DNA of 8,683 nucleotides from Spirochaetia bacterium (GTDB lineage: Bacteria; Spirochaetota; Spirochaetia; Treponematales; Breznakiellaceae): NCBI GenBank assembly GCA_026002595.1, contig BOBW01000070.1, forward strand, positions 1-8,683, written 5' to 3'. This document shows, piece by piece, positions 1 through 5,309 of this stretch. The first letter of the stretch is position 1, and each line of letters starts with the position of its first letter. Below the pieces are notes generated by a model. It was not told the DNA's origin and searched no databases. It saw only the letters and a list, made by a program, of their open reading frames with translations. A program made the translations under genes and the position numbers.

Positions 1-2
1 GT

Positions 3-110
3 TATTTATCGACCTGTGCCAAGCATACTGTTTCTGCTGCTGACGCTTTGACCATTCTGTTCGATGGCAAGTTGCCTGGTTTCGTCGGAAATGTTGCTTT
101 AAAGGGCTGA
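3..110 (+). CDS. C-terminal tail of a probable IS66-like transposase (partial)
   Basis: An open plus-strand frame enters from the left edge and ends at TGA 108-110, giving 36 residues that include KHTVSAADALTILFDGKLPG. The start lies outside the window. The pattern of a Cys near the start of the fragment, a short helical stretch and an LPxF-like end resembles the extreme C-terminus of some IS66-family TnpC transposases. That comparison is from memory and not firm. The supporting evidence is positional: the stop is 8 nt before a GTAA-type terminus (read inward from 118), and the frame abuts the abrupt end of a radical SAM gene on the other strand. It could instead be the end of an unrelated convergent gene. 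Family assignment is weak; the presence of a coding tail is moderately supported. Confidence 0.35.
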   Translation, partial: YLSTCAKHTVSAADALTILFDGKLPGFVGNVALKG

Positions 111-836
111 ATGGTTACAAAATTTATTAAATTGTTTTATTACAAAGGGGATGGGACATGTTGCTAATCTCCCGTTTTCGAGATTGATGCACATATTTGC
201 CCCATAACATATTCTGAAATTCTTGACCGGATTCTGTTTCCCGCTTAGATCATACGGAACCTTGTTCCATATTTTGATATCATTTGTGCCTCCACGAATA
301 ACCAGTTTTACCTTATTTGATTCTGCATGTTTTTGAATTTCTTCCATTTTAAGTTTAATTGGATACCCGCTAATGATAATACCAATATCATTTTTATGAC
401 AAACATGCCAAAACACCTCCGACATTTTTGTCAGCAATACACCATTGGTAACAATATTTATATCGCCATCAAAATATTTCCGCGCTATTTCGACAATTCT
501 TACGATTTCGGGATGTAACAAGGGTTCACCGCCAAGCAAATCAATAAGTTCGATTTTCCCGCCAGCCAATTCCGATAATCGCGCACAATCATGTTCAAAG
601 CAATCGACATCCATATACTTTTCTTCCGCAAGCGGAGAAAAAGCAGTACAACCTGCGCAATTCAAATTGCAGTGGTCAGTAAGATTAATTTGAAAACGCA
701 ATTGTTTTCGCGGCTTTTCACTTGTCCTTGTTACTGTTTTGAATAACGGCGCCAGATAATGATACAAAAAGCTGTCTGGTATAAACCATTTGATAATCGC
801 CCTTACTTTACGCAATCCCGCCATAACGGCATCCAA
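99..836 (-). CDS. Radical SAM protein, apparently truncated at its C-terminus
   Basis: A 245-residue frame starts at TTG 836 (alternative ATG at 824). It carries the radical SAM cluster motif CNLNCAGC, with Cys56, Cys60 and Cys63 to bind the [4Fe-4S] cluster that cleaves S-adenosylmethionine. GGEPLLHPE follows at about 102-110. Three later cysteines (210, 216, 227) in a CYGANMC...ATCPIP segment suggest the start of an auxiliary cluster-binding region. The natural substrate cannot be read from the sequence. The protein ends abruptly with NHSAL just after an FVIKQFNKF segment. From memory, related proteins continue for several dozen residues, including further cysteines. The last five codons lie in what looks like the end of an insertion sequence (105-118), so the gene is probably broken by insertion and its product may be inactive. 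It sits 82 nt beyond the Arc-like gene on the same strand. The radical SAM call is firm; the truncation is likely. Confidence 0.8.
   Translation of the reverse strand: MDAVMAGLRKVRAIIKWFIPDSFLYHYLAPLFKTVTRTSEKPRKQLRFQINLTDHCNLNCAGCTAFSPLAEEKYMDVDCFEHDCARLSELAGGKIELIDLLGGEPLLHPEIVRIVEIARKYFDGDINIVTNGVLLTKMSEVFWHVCHKNDIGIIISGYPIKLKMEEIQKHAESNKVKLVIRGGTNDIKIWNKVPYDLSGKQNPVKNFRICYGANMCINLENGRLATCPIPFVIKQFNKFCNHSAL
105..118. repeat. Putative terminal inverted repeat of an IS66-like element
   Basis: Read on the minus strand from 118, the sequence begins GTAACCATTCAGCC. Insertion sequences of the IS66 family characteristically end in GTAA and make 8-bp target duplications. The transposase-like frame stops inside this segment (TGA 108-110). 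The next 8 bp outward (119-126, AAAATTTA) would be the target duplication. The other end of the element is outside the window, so neither the repeat partner nor the duplication can be seen. This is inference from one end only. Confidence 0.3.
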
Positions 837-872
837 AACATTATTACTACCCCTGCGGGCTGCTCATACTCG

Positions 873-896
873 TTTCAGTTCCTGACAGAACCGAAA
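873..896. other. Imperfect hairpin between two minus-strand genes
   Basis: The arms TTTCAGTTC (873-881) and GAACCGAAA (888-896) pair at 8 of 9 positions around a CTGACA loop. It lies between the stop of the Arc-like gene (919) and the start of the radical SAM gene (836). No run of T follows it on the minus strand, so it is not a clear intrinsic terminator. It could be an RNA processing signal or chance. Nothing else is evident in the 82-nt gap. Confidence 0.3.
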
Positions 897-918
897 TTGA
901 GCCGATACCATCCCCCAT

Positions 919-1062
919 TTAGGCGTGACTCCTCATCGCCGCCTTCACCAAAAATTCAATCTCCCCGCTCACGCTCCGTTTGTCCTTTACGGCAAGCTCG
1001 GAAACGGCGGCTTCCATCCACTGGGGGATCTGAACTGTCCGTGGCTTTTTCCTTTCTTTCAT
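919..1062 (-). CDS. Small Arc-like ribbon-helix-helix DNA-binding protein
   Basis: This 47-residue protein begins MKERKKPRTVQIPQWM. It fits the Arc/MetJ ribbon-helix-helix fold: a basic N-terminus, a predicted beta strand at about 8-13, helix A at about 14-26, a turn, and helix B starting at SVSGEIEFLVKAA (30-42). The SVSGEI segment recalls SVNSEI of phage P22 Arc. Such proteins dimerise and insert the strand into the DNA major groove, often repressing their own promoter. The frame is open further upstream (to 1152), but ATG 1062 is preferred because the protein fold starts there and because a consensus promoter with its -10 ending 6 nt upstream would place transcription start at or next to this ATG. 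A 21-bp palindrome in that promoter suggests autoregulation. It is divergent from the gene at 1151. Being an antitoxin or repressor is inference. Confidence 0.7.
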   Translation of the reverse strand: MKERKKPRTVQIPQWMEAAVSELAVKDKRSVSGEIEFLVKAAMRSHA

Positions 1063-1068
1063 GACCCC

Positions 1069-1098
1069 ATTATAGTCCCAAATTGGGACTATTGTCAA
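1069..1098 (-). promoter_or_regulatory. Consensus sigma-70-type promoter for the Arc-like gene, predicted leaderless
   Basis: On the minus strand a perfect TTGACA (1098-1093) is followed by an 18-nt spacer and a perfect TATAAT (1074-1069). Only GGGGTC separates the -10 box from the ATG at 1062, so initiation at the usual 6-8 nt beyond the -10 would fall on the start codon. The transcript would then be leaderless, with no ribosome binding site. The 21-bp palindrome at 1072-1092 occupies the spacer and part of the -10, which makes this promoter a likely repression target. Confidence 0.75.
1072..1092. promoter_or_regulatory. 21-bp perfect palindrome, likely operator
   Basis: The arms ATAGTCCCAA (1072-1081) and TTGGGACTAT (1083-1092) are exact reverse complements around a single A at 1082. 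The palindrome covers the spacer and part of the -10 box of the minus-strand promoter. A protein bound here would block RNA polymerase. P22 Arc, the type member of the fold encoded on both sides, also uses a 21-bp operator, bound by two dimers. One or both neighbouring RHH proteins are the natural candidates to bind it. Binding is inferred, not seen. Confidence 0.75.
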
Positions 1099-1115
1099 TG
1101 AAAAAATTATACAAA

Positions 1116-1144
1116 TTGAAAAGAATGCAAATTTATTCGATAAT
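1116..1144 (+). promoter_or_regulatory. Promoter for the 65-residue RHH gene, predicted leaderless
   Basis: TTGAAA (1116-1121), a 17-nt spacer and GATAAT (1139-1144) form a good sigma-70-type promoter. AAGGAC then leads directly to ATG 1151. The 6-nt gap from -10 to ATG is the same as in the divergent promoter, so this transcript would also be leaderless. The AAGGA beside the ATG is only 1 nt away, too close to act as a normal ribosome binding site. A weak inverted repeat (TTATT 1133-1137, AATAA 1142-1146) overlaps the -10. The promoter probably also serves the BrnT-like gene and its partner downstream. Confidence 0.6.
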
Positions 1145-1150
1145 AAGGAC

Positions 1151-1348
1151 ATGAAAAAGGTTCAACACAATGTCAGGTGGGAAGGATGGCTTTCAAACGC
1201 CATAGACGAATGGGGGAAGGAAAACGGCGGGAAAAACTTTTCCGATTCGGTCAATTACCTGCTTGCCTGCGAGTTGGACCGGCTGGGCTATAAGCGGGAA
1301 GTCTATGAGCCGGGGATATACGAGAAAGGGAAGAAGGACAAGGCCTGA
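1151..1348 (+). CDS. Arc-like ribbon-helix-helix protein upstream of the BrnT toxin
   Basis: This is a 65-residue protein. Its N-terminal strand VQHNVRW (4-10) lines up with QFNLRW of P22 Arc, so Gln5, Asn7 and Arg9 match the three Arc residues (Gln9, Asn11, Arg13) that read operator bases. Helix A (about 11-24) and helix B (about 29-43, DSVNYLLACELDRLG) complete an RHH fold. A charged tail, REVYEPGIYEKGKKDKA, follows. ATG 1151 is chosen because the fold begins there, a TGA lies upstream in frame, and a promoter -10 ends 6 nt before it. The BrnT-like gene follows 48 nt downstream on the same strand. A regulator of this cluster is the likely role; whether it also contacts the toxin cannot be told. 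The RHH call is fairly firm and the role is inferred. Confidence 0.7.
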   Translation: MKKVQHNVRWEGWLSNAIDEWGKENGGKNFSDSVNYLLACELDRLGYKREVYEPGIYEKGKKDKA

Positions 1349-1396
1349 TCATGCTGCCAGGTCGGATATTTTACAAGCAAATGATTTTAGATTATC

Positions 1397-1690
1397 ATGA
1401 AATTTGAATGGTATTCCGAAAAAGAACGGATAAACATCGAAAAGCACGGCATTGATCTTGAAATGGTCAAACAGGCATTCGATGATCCGTTCCGTGTAGA
1501 GCAATATGATGAAGCCCATAGCGAGCTGGAAGACAGATGGCAAACCCTGGGGATGTCCGGGGATGTGCTGTTTGTGGTTTATACGGAGCGCGGCGAAACA
1601 TGCCGCATTATAACCGCCAGGGAGGCGGAGCCGGAGGAGCGGCGTATTTATTATGGTGAAAGCAGCAAAGGAAACTGGTTTATCCCCTGA
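1397..1690 (+). CDS. brnT: BrnT-family (DUF497) toxin
   Basis: This is a 97-residue protein with the family hallmarks in order: FEWYSEK near the start, NIEKHGID (13-20), a VKQAFDDP helix and turn (24-31), HSELEDRW (41-48), a VVYTERG strand (60-66), and RIITAREA...ERRIYY (70-86). BrnT is the RNase toxin of type II BrnTA systems, fold-related to RelE. It cleaves RNA and halts growth until bound by BrnA. The conserved His, Glu and Arg positions look intact. The C-terminus (GESSKGNWFIP) runs a few residues past the usual end and overlaps the next gene by 38 nt. No clear ribosome binding site precedes ATG 1397, so translation may depend on the upstream gene. Family assignment is strong; toxicity is inferred from the family. 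Confidence 0.9.
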   Translation: MKFEWYSEKERINIEKHGIDLEMVKQAFDDPFRVEQYDEAHSELEDRWQTLGMSGDVLFVVYTERGETCRIITAREAEPEERRIYYGESSKGNWFIP

Positions 1691-1889
1691 ACAGGTGGAA
1701 CGCATAAAAGCAGCGCAAAAAAGACATACCGCCATCGATCCGGGCTGCGAAAACTTAACTCCGGAGGGATTCATAAACTGGCATCCCGTAGGCGGCATAA
1801 GCTGGGAAGAACGGGCCCGGCGAATGAAAGCGGCGGGAGTGGAGGACCCGGAACAGGTTCCCAATTTGGCGGCAGTTTCAAATAAATAG
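1653..1889 (+). CDS. Small partner of BrnT, putative antitoxin of unusual type
   Basis: A 78-residue protein starts at ATG 1653 (adjacent GTG 1656), overlapping the 3' end of brnT by 38 nt in another frame. Such overlap is typical of toxin-antitoxin pairs and points to coupled translation. A GGAGGA lies 14 nt upstream, rather far. The sequence has LSPEQVERIKAAQKRH (9-24), then IDPGCENLTPEGF (28-40), then WEERARRMKAAG (51-62). The middle part loosely recalls the EIDxSDxPxLTxEF stretch at the start of BrnA antitoxins. The C-terminal ribbon-helix-helix that BrnA uses to bind DNA is not visible. I do not recognise it as a named family. The antitoxin role rests on position and overlap. Confidence 0.6.
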   Translation: MVKAAKETGLSPEQVERIKAAQKRHTAIDPGCENLTPEGFINWHPVGGISWEERARRMKAAGVEDPEQVPNLAAVSNK

Positions 1890-1946
1890 TCCTGGAACAC
1901 GGGGCGGACTCCTTGACAAGCCCTATACGATTTCTTCAATTTTGTC

Positions 1947-1952
1947 GATAAT
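1947..1952 (+). promoter_or_regulatory. Possible -10 box just upstream of ctpA
   Basis: GATAAT at 1947-1952 lies 6 nt before ATG 1959, the same spacing as in the two RHH promoters, and no Shine-Dalgarno sequence precedes this ATG. A TG two bases upstream is near an extended -10. No good -35 lies at 16-18 nt; a perfect TTGACA at 1913-1918 is too far away (28 nt). This is suggestive only. Confidence 0.3.
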
Positions 1953-1958
1953 ATACCT

Positions 1959-3455
1959 ATGAATGAAACCAGGTCCCCTTCTTCCGGCAGAAAGTTCCCC
2001 TTGTCTTTCCTGTGGATTCTTTCTACCGTGGTACTTTGTGTAGTGTTTACCGCCGCATCGGTTCCCCGGGCGGAGGCTCAGGGCAGGGAGCAGGAATCCC
2101 GGCAGTATACTTCGGTCATGCAGAATGTGTTTGACTTCATTCAGCGCCATTATGTGGAAGAGGTTGATCCCAGGGTGATTTTTGAGGGGGCCATGACGGG
2201 CATGTTCAACGCCCTGGGGGACCCCTACTCAAACTTTTTGCCCGAATCGGACATGGCGGACCTGAACGATACCACCCAGGGGAATTTCGGGGGGGTGGGG
2301 CTTTACATCTCCAAGCCCGTGGGGGAACGGGCCGATGGCAGGCCCGCCTATGTGGAAGTAGCCTCCCCCATCGAGGACACCCCCGGCTGGCGGGCGGGGA
2401 TCAACCCCGGGGACCTTATTATCGAAATAAACGGCGAATCCACCGATGTGCTCACCATGGAAGATGTGCTGGCCCGGCTGCGGGGGCCTGCGGGGGATGA
2501 GGTAAAACTCATCATCCGGCGGGGGGAAAAGCTTGAATTCCCCGTCACCCTGATCCGGGCAATCATCGAAGTGCCTACCACCAAATACGCCATGATCGGC
2601 GATACGGGTTACCTCAAGCTGCTCACCTTTACCCCCATGACGGTGACCAGGGCAAAAGAGGCCATCGCCGAATTCAAATCGAAGAACTACAAGAGCCTTG
2701 TCCTTGATTTACGGAACAACTACGGCGGGCTTTTGCAGTCCGCGGTGGGGATCTGTGACATTTTCCTGGACGGCGGGCTGGTGGTCAGTACCAAGTCCCG
2801 GATACCAGGGGAAAATGCGGTCTTTAACGCCCAAAAGTCCACGCTGGTCGGCGCCGACATCCCCATAGTAGTGCTTATCAACCGGGGGTCCGCCTCGGCT
2901 TCAGAGATCGTTGCGGGGGCCCTCAAGGACCGGGGCCGGGCCTACTTAGTGGGGGAAAAATCCTACGGGAAGGGATCGGTCCAGCAGGTCTATCCTCTGA
3001 TGGATAACAAAACCGGCTTCAAGATCACCACCGCCCGGTATTATACCCCCAGCGATGTGAATATCGACAAGATCGGCATTCCCCCGGATCGGGAGGTCAA
3101 ATTCCCCGAATTCACCGCCGAGGATGCGGAAAAACTCAATACCCTTATTACGGAAAATAAAATTCCTGATTTCATCAAGGACCATCCCCAGGCCAGCCCC
3201 CTGGAAATTGAAGCCTTCGGCCGGCAGCTCGGCCGGGAATATCAGCTTGACGCATCATTGCTCAGCAGGCTTGTCCGGAATGAGCAAAACCGCACCACCA
3301 TCGCCCCGGTCTACGATCTGGAATACGATGTGCAGCTCCAGGAAGCGGTGAATATCATCCGGGACGGGGGCTTCCGCACCCTGATGCAGACCAGCAAGAC
3401 CCTCAAGGCCCTGCAGGAAGAGGCCTCCCAGGAGGATTTCCCCCTGGCCTCATAG
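1959..3455 (+). CDS. ctpA: S41-family C-terminal processing protease (CtpA/Prc type)
   Basis: This 498-residue exported protease has an N-terminal hydrophobic segment (about 14-34) ending in PRAEA near residue 40, a probable signal peptide or membrane anchor. A PDZ domain runs from about 105 (GNFGGVGLYIS) to 188 and selects C-terminal substrate tails. The peptidase domain follows, with LRNNYGG (251-257), RGSASASEI (309-317) and EKSYGKGSVQQ (333-343). By comparison with Prc, Ser313 is the nucleophile, Lys338 its general base and Gln342 the third active-site residue, all present. About 110 residues (388-498) follow as a helical extension rich in Glu, Gln and Leu. Homologues cleave periplasmic proteins near their C-termini in envelope maintenance. 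The start is chosen for the signal peptide; no ribosome binding site is evident. rsmE follows 24 nt later. Confidence 0.93.
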   Translation: MNETRSPSSGRKFPLSFLWILSTVVLCVVFTAASVPRAEAQGREQESRQYTSVMQNVFDFIQRHYVEEVDPRVIFEGAMTGMFNALGDPYSNFLPESDMADLNDTTQGNFGGVGLYISKPVGERADGRPAYVEVASPIEDTPGWRAGINPGDLIIEINGESTDVLTMEDVLARLRGPAGDEVKLIIRRGEKLEFPVTLIRAIIEVPTTKYAMIGDTGYLKLLTFTPMTVTRAKEAIAEFKSKNYKSLVLDLRNNYGGLLQSAVGICDIFLDGGLVVSTKSRIPGENAVFNAQKSTLVGADIPIVVLINRGSASASEIVAGALKDRGRAYLVGEKSYGKGSVQQVYPLMDNKTGFKITTARYYTPSDVNIDKIGIPPDREVKFPEFTAEDAEKLNTLITENKIPDFIKDHPQASPLEIEAFGRQLGREYQLDASLLSRLVRNEQNRTTIAPVYDLEYDVQLQEAVNIIRDGGFRTLMQTSKTLKALQEEASQEDFPLAS

Positions 3456-3479
3456 GGACCGTTCTCAGGGCCAGTTTAC

Positions 3480-4298
3480 ATGAAGCGTTTCATCCTGTCC
3501 CGGCCGCCGGATTCCGATGGATTCATCCGGCTTTCAGGCCGGGATTACCATTATCTGGTCCGGGTCAGGCGGCTTAAAGCCGGGGCCCTGTTCCCGGCGC
3601 TGCTCCCCAACGGCGCGGAAGTCCAAATTCAGGTCCATTCAATAGATGGGGATACCTTGGTTGGAGAATGTCTGACGGTGGATCAAAGGTGTCAGGCACC
3701 AACCGAGCCGTTTTTGGCAAAAAGGTGCCTGACACCAATTCCGCCGATACTGCTGTTCCAAGCCCTGCCCAAGGGGACCAAGATGGACCTGATTGTCCGG
3801 CAGGCCGCCGAGGGAGGAATTACCGAAATAGTCCCCTTTGCTTCGGAACATTCGATCCCGAAAATTCACGGTGGTGGAGAAAAGCTGGAACGCTGGGAGC
3901 GGATTGTCCGGGAGGCCCGGCAGCAGAGCGGGTCCGGTATTGCCACTGCCGTGCATGCGCCATTGGATATGGACGGGCTTTTAGCCTATTGGGAAAGTAT
4001 TAAGGCCGAACAGCCCGGCGGTGTGGGACTTCTTTTCCATCAGGACCCGGTAGATGAGGGGAGCCTCCACGGCTATCTTGAAGTCATGCCGGAACTTACG
4101 GCCATGGCCATTGGGCCTGAGGGGGGCTTTTCCCCGGCGGAAGTATCACGGTTTTTGGCGGCGGGGTTTAAACCCGTCAAGATAGGTGATACAATTTTAA
4201 GAACAGAAACCGCGGCCCTCTATGGGGCGGCGGCTATTCGCATCATTCTTTTGGAGAGCGCTTCGTGGACCTACAGGTCACAACAGAAGATTCAATAA
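3480..4298 (+). CDS. rsmE: 16S rRNA (uracil-1498-N3) methyltransferase RsmE
   Basis: This 272-residue SPOUT-class enzyme methylates U1498 of 16S rRNA using S-adenosylmethionine. An N-terminal PUA-like barrel (about 1-65, with HYLVRVRRL) comes first. The knotted SPOUT domain carries LFQALPKGTKMDLIVRQAAE (92-111), EARQQSG (145-151), IGPEGGFS (211-218) and the knot motif ILRTETAAL (239-247). All hallmark residues are present. E. coli RsmE has 243 residues. Part of the excess is at about 68-86 (DQRCQAPTEPFLAKRCLTP), between the two domains, and is encoded by a REP-like inverted repeat at 3688-3736. The ribosome binding site is weak (GGG about 9 nt upstream). The gene overlaps the next one by 34 nt, so the two are probably cotranscribed with ctpA. 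Confidence 0.93.
   Translation: MKRFILSRPPDSDGFIRLSGRDYHYLVRVRRLKAGALFPALLPNGAEVQIQVHSIDGDTLVGECLTVDQRCQAPTEPFLAKRCLTPIPPILLFQALPKGTKMDLIVRQAAEGGITEIVPFASEHSIPKIHGGGEKLERWERIVREARQQSGSGIATAVHAPLDMDGLLAYWESIKAEQPGGVGLLFHQDPVDEGSLHGYLEVMPELTAMAIGPEGGFSPAEVSRFLAAGFKPVKIGDTILRTETAALYGAAAIRIILLESASWTYRSQQKIQ
3688..3736. repeat. REP-like inverted repeat inserted in the rsmE reading frame
   Basis: GGTGTCAGGCACC (3688-3700) and GGTGCCTGACACC (3724-3736) are perfect 13-bp reverse complements around a 23-nt spacer. Each arm is itself a near palindrome (GGTG...CACC). Repeats of this GGTGYCWGRCACC kind occur dispersed in many bacterial genomes and are associated with REP-type elements; that recollection is not checked here. 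The unit encodes about residues 70-86 of RsmE, at the linker between its two domains, where homologues are shorter. No other copy is seen in the window. Confidence 0.7.
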
Positions 4299-5095
4299 AT
4301 CCCCCCGCAGAGAACCCCCCGGAAAATTTTGGGGCTCAGGGTGACAATGCAAATTCTCCTGCAAAGGAGCGGGTCAGCCTCCTCAAGGTGGGCATTGATA
4401 TTGTGGCTCAGGATCGGCTTACCGAGCTTGTGTATGAGCTCCTCGCGGCGGGGGGTGGGCAGAATATCGTCCTCCTCTCCCTTTCGGACCTGCTGCGGGC
4501 CCGCCGGAAGGGGGAATACCGTACCTATGTGCAGAACGCCGCACTGGTGCTCCCCATCTCCAAAAGCCTTATCGGGGGTATTCGGTTCCTGACCGGCAAA
4601 AAAGCGGTCCGGTACATGCCCTTCGACTTTGTGGTAAGCCTCCTTACCATCCTGGAGACCCGTGAATTCTCCCTGTACCTGCTGGGGGGCCAGCGGCGCA
4701 TCCTCCAAAAGACTGAAAAAAATATCCGCCAAACCTTTCCCCGGCTGCGTATTGTGGGCCGCTTCATCGGCGCTTTTAAGCGCCAGGAAGAAGCCGGTAT
4801 CCTGGAGGCCATCCGCAAAGCCTCCCCGTCCCTGCTCCTGGTGGGCAAGGGTATCCGGGGGGAAGAACAGTGGATTGCCCGGCACACGGGCCAACTGAGC
4901 AATGGACTCAGGCTCTGGTGCAGCGACCTCTACGACGTATTCGCTGAACGGCGGCACCGCCCTTCCCGCAAAACCTTTGACCGGGGCATGGAATGGATCG
5001 GCTACGCCTTCCAGAACCCCCTCCGCTTTTTCCGCATCTTCCCCTGGTTCGGCTACAAGATTCTGTTGCTGTGGTATAAACTGTTCGTGAAATAG
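4265..5095 (+). CDS. WecG/TagA/CpsF-family glycosyltransferase-like protein
   Basis: A 276-residue protein starts at GTG 4265, with GGAGAG about 6 nt upstream, inside the end of rsmE (34-nt overlap). The first 35 residues are a polar extension rich in Asn and Pro. The body follows the GT26 family: SLYLLGGQ (136-143), RLRIVGRFIGAFKRQEE (160-176), PSLLLVGKGIRGEEQWIARH (188-207), and a C-terminus with GMEWIGYAFQNPLRFFRIF (241-259) matching the family's GLEWxxRLxxEPxRLxR. Members transfer N-acetylmannosaminuronic acid or N-acetylmannosamine to lipid-linked sugars. The place where the family normally has PDG with the catalytic Asp reads VLPISKS (95-101), so that Asp appears absent. Substrate or even activity is therefore uncertain. 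The hydrophobic, aromatic and basic C-terminal tail (KILLLWYKLFVK) suggests membrane association. Confidence 0.75.
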   Translation: MDLQVTTEDSINPPAENPPENFGAQGDNANSPAKERVSLLKVGIDIVAQDRLTELVYELLAAGGGQNIVLLSLSDLLRARRKGEYRTYVQNAALVLPISKSLIGGIRFLTGKKAVRYMPFDFVVSLLTILETREFSLYLLGGQRRILQKTEKNIRQTFPRLRIVGRFIGAFKRQEEAGILEAIRKASPSLLLVGKGIRGEEQWIARHTGQLSNGLRLWCSDLYDVFAERRHRPSRKTFDRGMEWIGYAFQNPLRFFRIFPWFGYKILLLWYKLFVK

Positions 5096-5141
5096 AAAAA
5101 TACCCGGCAACGCCATCCAATATTGAACTTCCCTATTTACA

Positions 5142-5309
5142 GCACAGAGCCGCCATCGGCAGGAGGAGGGCGGGCGGCACACGCACGAATGAATTCCTGG
5201 GCATCCCCGCCGGAGAGACAAGCGAAGCGCAGGCTCGTAGGCGGATTCCCCCAGTTTCATTCGGGTGGGGGACGCCCTCCCTCCTCCGTGCTCATGGAGT
5301 CTTCTGTGC
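5142..5309. repeat. Nested 168-bp imperfect inverted repeat at a convergent gene junction
   Basis: Six blocks on the left recur in order as reverse complements on the right: GCACAGA (5142/5309), CCAT (5153/5297), GGAGGAGGG (5162/5287), GAATGAA (5187/5262), CTGGG (5197/5254) and CCGCC (5207/5244). Left values are block starts and right values are where the complementary-strand copy begins. Offsets from the ends are nearly equal (0/0, 11/12, 20/22, 45/47, 55/55, 65/65), leaving a 28-nt loop (5212-5239). It lies between the wecG-like stop (5095) and trmJ and includes the last five codons and stop of trmJ. There is no T-run, so it is not a classic terminator. It could be a decayed mobile repeat or a large RNA hairpin that ends or protects both transcripts. 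A separate 7-bp hairpin (TCCCCCA 5247-5253, TGGGGGA 5266-5272) lies within the right arm. Confidence 0.65.

Noticed and set aside
1063..1152. N-terminal extension of the Arc-like protein up to 1152
   Set aside because: The extra residues would be hydrophobic and encoded across the consensus promoter and the palindrome. The fold and the promoter point to ATG 1062.
1349..1939. Minus-strand open frame of 196 codons
   Set aside because: It is antisense to brnT and its partner, which have recognisable family motifs and typical toxin-antitoxin overlap. No ribosome binding site or motif supports the antisense frame.
3639..3956. Minus-strand open frame across rsmE
   Set aside because: It is a shadow of rsmE, whose motifs are all on the plus strand.
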